The translations under genes and the position numbers were made by a program. Positions 16,608-24,680 of a stretch of 64,000 nucleotides of DNA are shown here, piece after piece. Numbering within the stretch: the stretch's first letter is position 1; each line of letters opens with the position of its first letter. This stretch comes from Candidatus Sphingomonas phytovorans (GTDB taxonomy: Bacteria; Pseudomonadota; Alphaproteobacteria; Sphingomonadales; Sphingomonadaceae): assembly GCA_029202385.1 (NCBI GenBank), contig CP119314.1, forward strand, positions 3,598,501 to 3,662,500, written 5' to 3'. Under the pieces are notes generated by a model. The model was given only the letters and a program-made list of their open reading frames with translations. It did no database searches and was not told where the DNA came from.

Positions 16608-19153
16608 CTCCCCTCCCGATCCATGCCGTGCTGCCGGATCTGCTCGCCGCGTTGCGGGCGGGGTCGAACGCCGTGCTGGTCGCACCGCCGGGCGCGGGCA
16701 AGACGACGGCGGTGGCGCCTGCCCTGCTCGGCGAGGCCTGGTGCGACGGCGAGATCCTGCTGCTGTCGCCACGGCGCCTTGCCGCGCGGGCGGCTGGCGA
16801 GCGGATGGCGGCGCTGGCGGGAGAAGCGGTGGGCAGGACCTTCGGCTACGCCACGCGAATGGATTCGAAGCGATCGGCCGAGACTCGAGTCACGGTCGTG
16901 ACCGAGGGTATCTTCGTCAATCGAATCCAGGCCGATCCCGAACTGGCCGGCGTTTCCGCCGTGCTGTTCGACGAGGTGCATGAGCGCAGCCTCGACAGCG
17001 ATTTCGGGCTGGCACTGGCGCTCGATGCGCAAGGGGCACTGCGCCCGGACCTGCGCATCGTGGCGATGTCGGCGACACTGGACGGCGCGCGTTTTTCGAC
17101 CCTGATGGCCGGTGCGCCGGTGATCGAGAGCGAGGGCCGAAGCCATCCGCTCACGCTGCGCCATATCGGCCGCGCGGCGGAGGCGCGGATCGAGGATTCG
17201 GTCGCGGGGGCGATCAGGCTTGCGTTGCGCGAGGAGAGGGGGGGCGTGCTTGCCTTCCTGCCCGGCGTGGCCGAGATCGAGCGGACCGCCGAGCGGATCG
17301 ATGGCCTTGGCGGCGACATCGTCCTGCATCGGCTGCACGGCACCCTCGATCCCGGTGCCCAGCGCGCGGCGATCGCGCCCGACCCGCAGGGCCGGCGCAA
17401 GATCGTGCTCGCCACCTCGATCGCCGAGACCAGCCTGACGCTCGACGGGATTTCGGTGGTGGTCGATTCGGGGCTGGCCCGGCGACCACGCTACGACCGC
17501 GCGGCGGGGATGACCCGGCTCGTCACCGAGCGGGCGAGCCAGGCATCCGTCACCCAGCGCGCCGGTCGCGCGGCGCGGCAGATGCCCGGCGTCGCCTATC
17601 GCCTGTGGGAAGAAGCGGCGACCGCCGGCCTGCCGCGCTTCGATCCGCCCGAGATATTGGAAGCGGACCTGTCAGCGCTGACGCTCGACTGCGCCCTGTG
17701 GGGCGTGGCCGATCCGCGCACACTCGCCTGGCTCGATCCACCGCCGGCCGCTGCGATCGATGAGGCCCGCAGCCGGCTGGCCGCACTGGAGGCGATCGAT
17801 GGCGATGGGCGGCCGACGCCGCACGGCAAGGCGATCGCACGCCTGCCGCTGCCGCCTCGGCTCGGGCACATGCTGGTGCGCGCGGGCGAGATCGGGCTGG
17901 CCGGGACGGCGGCCGAGGTGGCGGTGCTGCTTGGCGAGCGGGGGCTCGGCGGGAACGACACGGATCTGGAGAGCCGCTTGCGGCGCTGGCGGACTGAGCG
18001 TGGGCCGAGGGCCGAGGGCGGGCGAAAGCTGGCAAAGAGATGGGCAAGCCTTCTTCGCCCTCTCCCCTCAGGGGAGAGGGGCAGTGTGCCCGGCGAACGG
18101 CGCCCCACTGCCCCTCCCCCGACTTCGCTTCGCTCGTCCGCCCACTCCCCAGAGGGGAGAGGGCAGGAAGGGGTGGCCATCGCCATCGCGCTCGCTTTCC
18201 CCGACCGGATCGCCAAGCGGCGCGACTCAAGCGGTGAAAGCTGGGCCTCCGCCGGCGGTCGCGGGTTCAAGCTCGATCCCACCTCCTCGCTCGCGCGCAA
18301 CGAGTGGCTCGCCGTGGCCGAGACTCAGGGCATGGCGTCCGGCGCACGCATCCTCTCCGCCGCGCCGATCGACCTCGCCACTGTCGAATCCCTCTTCGGC
18401 GACCGGATCGAGACGCGACGCAGCGTCACATTCGATCCGGCGACTGGCGGGGTACAGGCGCTGCGCGAGCGGCGACTCGGCGCGATCCGGCTGTCGAGCG
18501 GGCCCGACTCCAACGCGAATCCGGAAGAAATCGCCGCCGCCCTGCTGGCAGGCGTTCAGGCTGGCGGCTTCTCCCTGCTGCCCTGGAGTGAGGCGGCCCG
18601 CGCGCTGCTCGACCGAATCGCCTTCGTGCACGAGGCTGGCGGTTCGGTGGACGAGATCGACGAAGCCCATCTGCTTGCCCGCGTCGACGAATGGCTCACC
18701 CCGCTGCTCGCCGGCAAACGGCGGCTCGACGCGCTCGACACCGGCGCGCTGGCCGAATCGCTGCGCGCCGTGATCGGCTGGGACACCCTCAGAACGCTCG
18801 ACGCACTGGCGCCGACGCATTTCCACTCCCCCGCCGGGACAAGCCACCAGATCGACTATGCCGCCGAAGGGGGCCCGCGCGTCGAGCTCCGCCCCCAGCA
18901 ATTGTTCGGGCTCGCCACCCATCCGGCCGTCGCGGGCGGGAGGGTGCCGCTGGTGCTGAGCCTGACCTCGCCCGCCGGACGGCCGATCCAGACCACGCGC
19001 GACCTGCCGGGATTCTGGGCCGGGAGCTGGGCAGCGGTCGCCAGGGAAATGCGCGGGCGCTATCCCCGCCACCCCTGGCCAGACGACCCCGCCGCCGCCT
19101 CACCAACCACCCGAACAAAAAATGCGGATGCGCGCCGCGCCCAACCGCGATAG
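16604..19153 (+). CDS. hrpB: ATP-dependent helicase HrpB, with a palindromic insert
   Basis: DEAH-type RNA helicase of about 849 residues. Walker A is PPGAGKTT near residue 28, Walker B DEVHERS near 125, then SATLDG, and the RecA-2 motifs SIAETSLTL and QRAGRAAR. The HrpB C-terminal domain follows (PHPWPDDP at the end). Start is unclear: CTG 16604 overlaps the previous stop and gives the family N-terminus LPIHAVLPDLL, while GTG 16628 is the first standard start. A Pro/Ser/Gly-rich segment (LRPLPSGERGSVPGE...SPEGRG) near residues 485-520 is encoded by a palindromic repeat at 18058-18163. It is in frame and lies between conserved blocks, so function is probably kept. Confidence 0.92.
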   Translation: MTPLPIHAVLPDLLAALRAGSNAVLVAPPGAGKTTAVAPALLGEAWCDGEILLLSPRRLAARAAGERMAALAGEAVGRTFGYATRMDSKRSAETRVTVVTEGIFVNRIQADPELAGVSAVLFDEVHERSLDSDFGLALALDAQGALRPDLRIVAMSATLDGARFSTLMAGAPVIESEGRSHPLTLRHIGRAAEARIEDSVAGAIRLALREERGGVLAFLPGVAEIERTAERIDGLGGDIVLHRLHGTLDPGAQRAAIAPDPQGRRKIVLATSIAETSLTLDGISVVVDSGLARRPRYDRAAGMTRLVTERASQASVTQRAGRAARQMPGVAYRLWEEAATAGLPRFDPPEILEADLSALTLDCALWGVADPRTLAWLDPPPAAAIDEARSRLAALEAIDGDGRPTPHGKAIARLPLPPRLGHMLVRAGEIGLAGTAAEVAVLLGERGLGGNDTDLESRLRRWRTERGPRAEGGRKLAKRWASLLRPLPSGERGSVPGERRPTAPPPTSLRSSAHSPEGRGQEGVAIAIALAFPDRIAKRRDSSGESWASAGGRGFKLDPTSSLARNEWLAVAETQGMASGARILSAAPIDLATVESLFGDRIETRRSVTFDPATGGVQALRERRLGAIRLSSGPDSNANPEEIAAALLAGVQAGGFSLLPWSEAARALLDRIAFVHEAGGSVDEIDEAHLLARVDEWLTPLLAGKRRLDALDTGALAESLRAVIGWDTLRTLDALAPTHFHSPAGTSHQIDYAAEGGPRVELRPQQLFGLATHPAVAGGRVPLVLSLTSPAGRPIQTTRDLPGFWAGSWAAVAREMRGRYPRHPWPDDPAAASPTTRTKNADARRAQPR
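18058..18163. repeat. Compound palindrome inside hrpB
   Basis: Left hairpin CCCTCTCCCC..GGGGAGAGGG followed by GCAGTG. On the right, CACTGCCCCTCC, a GACTTCGCTTCGCTCGTC stem-loop, and a closing CCACTCCCC..GGGGAGAGGG hairpin. The ends pair with each other across the element. The outer hairpin and the GGGGCAGT segment match the terminal repeats of the DUF559 unit at 53623-54045. It is translated as part of HrpB. Confidence 0.85.
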
Positions 19154-19186
19154 AGGGCCCGGAAGAGTTTCGAGGACGTACACGCC

Positions 19187-19468
19187 ATGGCCACCGCCCG
19201 CATCTTCCAGCGCCCCAAGAACGCGATGCAATCAGGCCGCGCGCGCACCGACGCATGGCTGCTCGAATTCGAGCCCGCCGAGGCGAAGCGCCCCGACCCG
19301 CTGACCGGCTGGGCTGGCTCGGGCGACACGCGCGAGCAGGTGCGGCTTGGCTTCCCGACGCAGGAAGCGGCGATCGCCTATGCCGAGCGCGAGGGCCTGG
19401 CCTTCACCGTCATCGCGGCGCCGGAGCGCAAGCTCAAGCTTCAGGCCTATGCCGATAATTTCAGATGA
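19187..19468 (+). CDS. NADH dehydrogenase accessory subunit, NDUFS4 type
   Basis: 93-residue protein of the 'ETC complex I subunit conserved region' family, the alphaproteobacterial form of the mitochondrial 18-kDa subunit NDUFS4. Visible signature: ARIFQRPKNAMQSGRA, WLLEFEPA, the GWAGSGDTREQVRLGF block and the late AYADNFR. It stabilises the peripheral arm of complex I. The stop overlaps the next gene by 4 nt. Its presence supports the alphaproteobacterial assignment. It is not near other nuo genes here. Confidence 0.93.
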   Translation: MATARIFQRPKNAMQSGRARTDAWLLEFEPAEAKRPDPLTGWAGSGDTREQVRLGFPTQEAAIAYAEREGLAFTVIAAPERKLKLQAYADNFR

Positions 19469-19812
19469 GCGCTAAGCTGGTGGTGCGGCGCTGGATCGCC
19501 GCGTTCAACAATGCCGATGTCGATGCGCTCGCCGCGCTGTACCGGCCTGACGCGACCAACCACCAGGTCGCGCTCGAACCGGTGCACGGTCGCGAGGCAA
19601 TCCGCGCGATGTTCGAACATGAATTCGCCGCCGCGCGGATGGAGTGCATCCCCGAGAATCTGTTCGAGGATGGCGAATGGGCGATCCTCGAATGGCGCGA
19701 CCCCAAGGGGCTGCGCGGATGCGGCTTCTTCCACGTGATCGATGGCCAGATCGCGCTGCAGCGGGGCTATTGGGACCGGCTGAGCTTCGAGGCAGCGCAC
19801 AAGACCGAGTGA
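19465..19812 (+). CDS. SnoaL-like / NTF2-fold protein
   Basis: 115-residue single-domain protein with the NTF2-like layout: an N-terminal helix (VVRRWIAAFNNADVDALAALYRPDA), the sheet segment GREAIRAMFEHEF, and strands ending GCGFFHVIDGQIALQRGYWDRLSF. Members are small polyketide-cyclase-like or steroid-isomerase-like enzymes, or binding proteins. No specific activity can be assigned. It overlaps the NDUFS4-type gene by 4 nt (ATGA), so they are co-transcribed. Confidence 0.85.
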   Translation: MSAKLVVRRWIAAFNNADVDALAALYRPDATNHQVALEPVHGREAIRAMFEHEFAAARMECIPENLFEDGEWAILEWRDPKGLRGCGFFHVIDGQIALQRGYWDRLSFEAAHKTE

Positions 19813-19875
19813 GTCGGGGCCCGGTGAACCGGAGGCGAGTGAGCCGGGGCTTTCCCGGCTCGAACCCGACCAGCG

Positions 19876-20391
19876 TCAGCCCAGGATCGACTGGCTGAGC
19901 AACAGCAGCATCCGGACGTCGATCGCCACGCCCTCGGCCCGTTTGGCCGCGACGAAATCGGCGATTCCGTCCAGCGGCACGCGGTGGACGGTGATGTCCT
20001 CGTCACCATGCCCGCCGCCGTCGCTCACCCTGGTCAGGCCCGTCGCGCGGACCAGCGTGAAGCCTTCCGAGACCATGCCGGGCGACGACTGGAAATAGCC
20101 GATCGTCTCGACCGCCGCCGGACGATAGCCGGTCTCCTCCTCAAGCTCGCGCGCGGCCGAGGTTTCGGGGGCCTCGCCCTCCTCCTCGTCGCCAACCAGG
20201 CCGGCGGGCAATTCGAGGCAGCGCTTGCCCAGCGGCACGCGATATTGCTCGACCAGGATCACCTCGCCCTCGTCGATCGCCAGAATCACCGCCGCCTGGA
20301 TGTTGCGCGCCCGGGAAACATATTCCCAGGTGCCCTGTTTCTTCACGAGGATGTACTTGCCTTCCCAGACCGTGTCGGCGGGTGAATTCAT
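19876..20391 (-). CDS. NUDIX hydrolase, ADP-ribose pyrophosphatase-like
   Basis: 171 residues with the Nudix box GDEEEGEAPETSAARELEEETGY (about residues 63-85), in which the REL-EE-TG core binds metal. The preceding ELPAGLVGDEEEGE is the ADP-ribose pyrophosphatase form, so ADP-ribose or a related sugar nucleotide is the likely substrate. Last gene of the lemA-TPM run; its start overlaps the upstream TPM gene by 4 nt. Confidence 0.9.
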   Translation of the reverse strand: MNSPADTVWEGKYILVKKQGTWEYVSRARNIQAAVILAIDEGEVILVEQYRVPLGKRCLELPAGLVGDEEEGEAPETSAARELEEETGYRPAAVETIGYFQSSPGMVSEGFTLVRATGLTRVSDGGGHGDEDITVHRVPLDGIADFVAAKRAEGVAIDVRMLLLLSQSILG

Positions 20392-21071
20392 AGTTGGATC
20401 AGCCTGTCCGGAAGTTCATTGCGGTCGGTTTCGGTCTTGGGGAAATTCTCCGACAGGATCGCGCCGATCCGAGTCACTGCAGCGGCCATCCCCTCGGCCG
20501 GGCGGCCGGCGCGGACCTCGTCGACCAGCGCGGTCATCGCCTCGCCCCAGCGCTCGGCCGGCACTGCCTTGTGGATCGCCTCGTCGGCGACGATCTCGGC
20601 GATTCGCTCGTCGAGCGAGAGATAAAGCAGGATGCCGACCCGCGCCTCGGTCCGGCGCTCCGCCCCGACCTTGAAATACTGGATCGCGCGCCGCCGCACC
20701 CGCCGCGACCGCGTGCCGCGCGGGGTGAGCGCCATGCGCAGCGGCGCCCAGGCGAGCGTGTAGCGCACGATCAGGAAGATGATCGTCTCGGCGATCAGCA
20801 CGGAGAAAAGGATCGTGCGGGAAGACGCTTCACCCCAGCCGTTCGAGAACCAGCCGAACTTCGCTTCGAACGTGGCCGGACTCATCGCCGCCAGCGCGAT
20901 CACCGCGAGCGCCGCGGCAAAGGCGTAGTGAAGCGCCGCATCATGATACTGGTCCGAACGCTGGCTGACAATCGTCACGATCTCGCCGTCAGTGCCCTGC
21001 TCGGCGCGCGTGACCGCAGCGGCGACCAGCGCGCGACCCTCGGCATTGAGATGAGCGGTACGCGCCATCAC
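20388..21071 (-). CDS. TPM-domain membrane protein
   Basis: 227 residues. The TPM domain is split around a pair of membrane segments: an N-terminal EQGTDGEIVTIVSQRSDQYHDAAL portion, two hydrophobic stretches (about 47-65 and 88-107), a basic loop (GTRSRRVRRRA), and then TEARVGILLYLSLDERIAEIVADEAIHKAVP. TPM domains are often linked to photosystem II repair or membrane-associated phosphatase function; nothing here proves activity. Start overlaps the upstream TPM gene by 4 nt. Confidence 0.82.
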   Translation of the reverse strand: MMARTAHLNAEGRALVAAAVTRAEQGTDGEIVTIVSQRSDQYHDAALHYAFAAALAVIALAAMSPATFEAKFGWFSNGWGEASSRTILFSVLIAETIIFLIVRYTLAWAPLRMALTPRGTRSRRVRRRAIQYFKVGAERRTEARVGILLYLSLDERIAEIVADEAIHKAVPAERWGEAMTALVDEVRAGRPAEGMAAAVTRIGAILSENFPKTETDRNELPDRLIQL

Positions 21072-21895
21072 CAGCTCCCCGACGCGCCGCCGCCACCACC
21101 GGACCCGCCGCCGCCGGAAAAGCCGCCTCCGCCGCCCCAGTCGGAACCGCCGCCGCCGCCACTATCTCCACCCCAGCCGCTGCTCCAGCCGCCGCCGGAC
21201 CCGCCGCCTAGCCCGGGCCCCCACAGGACCACCGGCGCGATACCGCCGCGATAGCGCTGGCCGCTGGTGCCGCGGCGGAACCGGGACAGGACGACGAAGG
21301 CGACCACGACGATCCAGAACACCACGACAAAGGGGATGCCGCCGCCATTGTTCCTCGATTGCGGGCGCGCGACGGGCTTGCTGGTCTGCTGCAGCGCGCG
21401 CGCCTCGGCGGCTTCGAGTGGCAGCTTCATCTGCTGGCCGATCGCATCGGCGCCCGCGACGATGCCGCCGGCCATGTCGCCCGCCTTGAACCGCGGCAGG
21501 ATCGTGTCGTTGATGATCACGCTCGACAGCGCATCGGTCATGATCGGTTCGAGCCCGTAGCCGACCTCGATCCTCACCTTGCGCTCTTTCGGGGCGACGA
21601 TGAGGATGATGCCGTTATTGGCGCCCTTCTGTCCGATCGCCCAGTCGCGGATGAGCTTGTTGCCATATTCCTCGATCGGATAGTCCTGGAGATCGGGGAT
21701 CGTGGCGACGACGAGCTGCCGCGACGATGCCTTTTCGATGTCGTCCGACAATTGGGTCAGTTGCGCCTGCTGCTCCGGCGATAGCAGGTTCGCCGCGTCG
21801 ACCACCCGGCCGGTGAGCTTGGGCAGGGTCTGGCCGGCGGCAGGGACACCGGCGAGCATCAGCGTCGCCAGGAGGATCATGCGGAGGAAATTCAT
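21068..21895 (-). CDS. Exported TPM-domain protein with Gly-rich tail (YgcG-like)
   Basis: 275 residues with a signal peptide (MNFLRMILLATLMLAGVPAAGQ) and a TPM domain (LTGRVVDAANLLSPEQQAQL ... DNGI-type NNGIILIVAPKERKVRIEVGYGLEPIMTD). One C-terminal membrane segment (IPFVVVFWIVVVAFVVL) follows, then a run of Gly/Ser/Trp ending GGGGGASGSW. The layout is that of the YgcG family that accompanies LemA. The Gly-rich tail is long and of low complexity. Stop and start overlap the neighbouring TPM genes by 4 nt each. Confidence 0.9.
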   Translation of the reverse strand: MNFLRMILLATLMLAGVPAAGQTLPKLTGRVVDAANLLSPEQQAQLTQLSDDIEKASSRQLVVATIPDLQDYPIEEYGNKLIRDWAIGQKGANNGIILIVAPKERKVRIEVGYGLEPIMTDALSSVIINDTILPRFKAGDMAGGIVAGADAIGQQMKLPLEAAEARALQQTSKPVARPQSRNNGGGIPFVVVFWIVVVAFVVLSRFRRGTSGQRYRGGIAPVVLWGPGLGGGSGGGWSSGWGGDSGGGGGSDWGGGGGFSGGGGSGGGGGASGSW

Positions 21896-22386
21896 GCGGC
21901 AAGCCTTTTTGCAGGCGCGATTTCCCGGATCACGCCATCGACGCCGGCGGCGATACCGCCGGGATAATCGCCCTTGCGAAATGCGGGCAGGATCGCTGTA
22001 TCGATAACGGCCTTCGCTTCTTCGTCGCGAAGCGCGGCTTCCAGTCCGTAGCCGACTTCGATGCGCACCTTGCGTTCCCGGGGCGCCACGATCAGCAACA
22101 CGCCGTCGTTGATGTCCTTGCGACCAATCCCCCAGGTCCGCAGCAGGGTAACGCCATAATCCTCGATCGTGTGCCCGGTGAGGCTCGGCACGGTGACGAC
22201 CACGAATTGATGGCCGGCGTCCTTCTCGAGCGCCGCCAACCTGGTCGACATCGACGATCGCACGGGTGGCGGCAGCAGCTTCGCCGCATCGACGACGCGA
22301 TCCGTCAGGGCGGGGAAATCATATCCCGCCGGCGCGGCCGGCTTGACCGGGGCGGCGGTTCCGCACCCGGCCAGGACCAGCAACAA
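21892..22386 (-). CDS. TPM-domain lipoprotein
   Basis: About 164 residues. A lipobox LVLAGC lies right at the N-terminus, then a soluble TPM domain (LTDRVVDAAKLLPP ... NDGVLLIVAPRERKVRIEVGYGLEAALRDEEAKAVID). It is shorter than its neighbour and lacks the Gly-rich tail. Start is uncertain because no ATG is available. TTG 22386 gives a very short leader, and CTG about 18 nt upstream overlaps the lemA stop and would give a more normal signal peptide. It appears to be a duplicate of the adjacent TPM gene. Confidence 0.82.
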   Translation of the reverse strand: MLLVLAGCGTAAPVKPAAPAGYDFPALTDRVVDAAKLLPPPVRSSMSTRLAALEKDAGHQFVVVTVPSLTGHTIEDYGVTLLRTWGIGRKDINDGVLLIVAPRERKVRIEVGYGLEAALRDEEAKAVIDTAILPAFRKGDYPGGIAAGVDGVIREIAPAKRLAA

Positions 22387-22400
22387 GGCGAAGGGTCTGA

Positions 22401-22985
22401 TCAGTTGGTGTTGCCGAAATTGACCGCCGGCGCCGCTTCCGCGCCGGGCGTCGTCGCCGCGAACGGGGTCATCGGCTTCGCGCCGTAGAATATCTTGGCG
22501 CCGATCGCGTCCGGGAAGGTGCGGATGCGGGTATTATAGGCCTGCACCGCGTCGTTATAGTCCTTGCGGGCGATCGTGATCCGGTTCTCGGTGCCTTCGA
22601 GCTGGCTCATCAGCGTAGTGTAGTTGCCCTGGCTCTTGAGCTCGGGATAGGCCTCCTGCAGGCGCTGGAGGTTCAGGGTCACGCCGGCCTGCGCCCGCTC
22701 ATAGGCGGCCACCTTGGTCGGATCGGTCAGATCGTCGCCGGAAACCTTCACCTGCGATGCCGAGGCGCGCGCCTGGGTCACCTGGACCAGGATGTCCTTT
22801 TCCTGCGCGCCGGCGGCCTTCACCGTGGCGACGAGGTTGGGGATGAGATCCGCGCGGCGCTGATAATTGTTCTGCACATCGGCCCAGCGCGCCTTGGCAT
22901 TCTCCTCGGCGGTGGGGACGCTGTTGAGTCCGCAGGCGGAGAGCGCGACGGCGGACATCAGCGCGAAGACGGCACGGTATTTCAT
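22401..22985 (-). CDS. LemA family lipoprotein
   Basis: 194 residues with signal and lipobox (ALMSAVALSACG), then the LemA four-helix core: NNYQRRADLIPNLVATVKAAGAQEKDIL, ARASASQVKV, LQRLQEAYPELKSQGNY and RITIARKDYNDAVQAYNTRIRTFPD. LemA proteins are envelope proteins of unknown function, usually encoded with TPM-domain proteins as here. First gene of a five-gene run ending with the NUDIX enzyme. The ATG at 22985 starts the signal peptide; an upstream ATG at 23000 would add MEGSF. Confidence 0.93.
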   Translation of the reverse strand: MKYRAVFALMSAVALSACGLNSVPTAEENAKARWADVQNNYQRRADLIPNLVATVKAAGAQEKDILVQVTQARASASQVKVSGDDLTDPTKVAAYERAQAGVTLNLQRLQEAYPELKSQGNYTTLMSQLEGTENRITIARKDYNDAVQAYNTRIRTFPDAIGAKIFYGAKPMTPFAATTPGAEAAPAVNFGNTN

Positions 22986-23066
22986 GAACGATCCCTCCAA
23001 CCCTTGCGCGCCCGTGATACGCGACTAGCGTAGGAACGCGGAAGTAAAATCGGATGGAGGCTTTGC

Positions 23067-23489
23067 ATGTTCAAGGAGTTCAAGACATTCATCGCCCGGG
23101 GCAATGTGCTGGATCTCGCGGTCGCGGTGATCATCGGCGCTGCCTTCGGCAAGATCGTCACCTCGATGACCGACGACCTTCTGATGCCGGTGATCGGCCG
23201 GATCTTCGGCGGACTGGACTTTTCCAGCTATTTCGTCGTGCTGGGCAAGGTGCCGCCGGCGCTGGCCGGATCGACTGACTATGCCGCGCTGAAAAAGGCC
23301 GGCGTTTCGGTGTTCGGCTATGGCGCGTTCATCACCCAGGCGGTCAATTTCCTCATCCTCGCCTTCATCATCTTCCTGATCGTGCGCGCCGCCAACAAGC
23401 TGATCGCCCGGCCGGCAGCAGAGCCCGCCGCCGAACCGGCCGATGTCTCGCTGCTGCGCGAAATCCGGGACGAACTGCGGAAGCGGTGA
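23067..23489 (+). CDS. mscL: Large-conductance mechanosensitive channel
   Basis: 140-residue inner-membrane protein that opens under membrane tension and releases solutes on osmotic downshock. The first membrane segment contains the pore-lining [20 protein letters not shown] signature, and the second is [17 protein letters not shown]. The periplasmic loop is of normal size, and the C-terminal helix ([13 protein letters not shown]) is the pentamer bundle, preceded by a short Pro/Ala linker. A GGAGG site precedes the ATG. Divergent from lemA. Confidence 0.97.
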   Translation: MFKEFKTFIARGNVLDLAVAVIIGAAFGKIVTSMTDDLLMPVIGRIFGGLDFSSYFVVLGKVPPALAGSTDYAALKKAGVSVFGYGAFITQAVNFLILAFIIFLIVRAANKLIARPAAEPAAEPADVSLLREIRDELRKR

Positions 23490-23510
23490 GTCTGTCGGTC
23501 GATCAAGGCC

Positions 23511-23653
23511 GATGCCGGAACAAGTCCGGCATCCACCGGGCCGCAAGAGTCGAAACTTGCTGGTAGGTGGCACCGTGGCCCCCGGAACACGTCCGGGGTG
23601 ACGATTCGATGTAGGTCGCCCGGATACTGAATCCTTCTCCCGGCGGGAGAAGG
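23511..23653. repeat. Three short hairpins between mscL and the Rrf2 gene
   Basis: ATGCCGG..CCGGCAT (23511), CCCCGGA..TCCGGGG (23580) and CCTTCTCCC..GGGAGAAGG (23633) lie in series in the convergent gap. The first two are the same GGAAC-loop palindrome family found at 9386 and 56624-56720. They may serve as bidirectional terminators. No gene in between. Confidence 0.65.
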
Positions 23654-23658
23654 AGAGA

Positions 23659-24090
23659 CTACGCCGCCGCCAGATCTTCCGCGCGGGCATCGGCCAGGCT
23701 GGTGCCGTCGAGGATTCGCGCCGTCTCGTCGCGCACCCGCATCATCGCATGGCGGATGGCGCAGGTTGCCTCGTCCTTGCAATCACGGCAGGGACGATAG
23801 GCGGTTCGGCTGACGCAGGGCACCAGCGCCAGCGGCCCCTCGATCACCCGGATGATCTCGCCGAGCGAGATCAGGTGAGTCGGGCGCGACAGGCAATAGC
23901 CGCCCATCTTGCCGCGATGACTGTGAAGAAAGCCCGCCTCGCGCAGGTCAGCCAGGATGAGTTCCAGGAACTTGCGCGGGACATTCGCCTCGGCAGCGAT
24001 CCGGTTCATCGGGATGGGGGGGCCGCCCGCAGGCGCCTCAGCCAGAAATATCATCGCGCGAAGCGCGTAACGGGAACGCTGAGTCAACAT
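23659..24090 (-). CDS. Rrf2 family transcriptional regulator
   Basis: 143 residues: winged helix (RSRYALRAMIFLAEAPAG..IAAEANVPRKFLELILADLREAGFLHSHRGKMGGYCLSRP) followed by a Cys-bearing region PCVSRTAYRPCRDCKDEATC. The cysteines could hold an Fe-S cluster as in IscR or RsrR, although the spacing is not the IscR one. No isc/suf genes are nearby; the regulator stands alone, which suggests a stress or redox role. A palindrome at 24101 precedes its start and may be an autoregulatory operator. Confidence 0.9.
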   Translation of the reverse strand: MLTQRSRYALRAMIFLAEAPAGGPPIPMNRIAAEANVPRKFLELILADLREAGFLHSHRGKMGGYCLSRPTHLISLGEIIRVIEGPLALVPCVSRTAYRPCRDCKDEATCAIRHAMMRVRDETARILDGTSLADARAEDLAAA

Positions 24091-24100
24091 AGCATGCCCG

Positions 24101-24114
24101 ATATGGACTCATAT
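24101..24114. promoter_or_regulatory. ATATG-N4-CATAT palindrome before the Rrf2 gene
   Basis: Perfect 5+5 inverted repeat 11-24 nt upstream of the Rrf2 start codon. Position suits autoregulation or a core promoter overlap. Function inferred from position only. Confidence 0.45.
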
Positions 24115-24169
24115 TGTGGCGAGTGAAAGGCGGGCTTTTCATTATGTTTACAGCGCCTATATTGGCCCT

Positions 24170-24530
24170 GCCGCCGGTTCGCCGTCGGCTATGGTGATAA
24201 ATTGCGGCGTGCAATAGATGCAGCGGACCCGGGGGCAGTACCCGGCGACTCCACCACAACCGGCCCTTCGGGACCGGTCATGACGGGGTCGAACCAGGAT
24301 CGACGTGTATTGAAAAGCGCTGTTTTTGCCCGGGCTGAGTAACCTGCAAAAGGCTCAAAACCACAAGTGCTAACGACAACGAAGCACTCGCGATTGCCGC
24401 GTAAACCGGACCTAACGGTCTAGTTTACTAAGGACGAAAGCGCGGTCCGGGCCGCACCGGGCAACAGAAGCGGACACCGGCGGTCCGGGGGGCACCGAGC
24501 AACAGAAGCTCCCCACCAGACCCATCGCCA
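24170..24530 (+). ncRNA. ssrA: Two-piece (permuted) tmRNA
   Basis: Transfer-messenger RNA that rescues stalled ribosomes. As in other alphaproteobacteria, the gene is circularly permuted. The acceptor piece comes first and ends in a T-arm-like GACCCGGGGGC..ACCCGG and ACTCCACCA (CCA at 24254-24256). A spacer hairpin (CCGGCCC..GGACCGG) follows, then the coding piece from about 24284 (GGGGTCGAACCAGGATCGACG). The tag frame starts at GCT 24369 and reads ANDNEALAIAA, stop TAA at 24402. Pseudoknot-like GC-rich repeats follow to about 24530. The outer ends are estimates. No protein gene overlaps on either strand. Confidence 0.95.
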
Positions 24531-24645
24531 TTCGGCCCATGCCGGGCTGCAAAGGGCGATGCGCTGCGCTCCGGTGCTCGCCCATCACCCTTTTCGCCTC
24601 GACCTGGACCAAATGGCGACGGGTCTGGCCTTCTTTCCTTCTTTC

Positions 24646-24677
24646 TCAAGCCCCTCCCCTTCAGGGGAGGGGCTTGA
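24646..24677. repeat. Perfect GC hairpin after ssrA
   Basis: TCAAGCCCCTCCCC / GGGGAGGGGCTTGA with a TTCA loop, 3 nt beyond the stop of the UdgX gene. It is probably a shared terminator for the convergent ssrA and udgX transcripts. The CCCTCCCC/GGGGAGGG core also resembles half of the DUF559-type repeats. Confidence 0.7.
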
Positions 24678-24680
24678 CGG

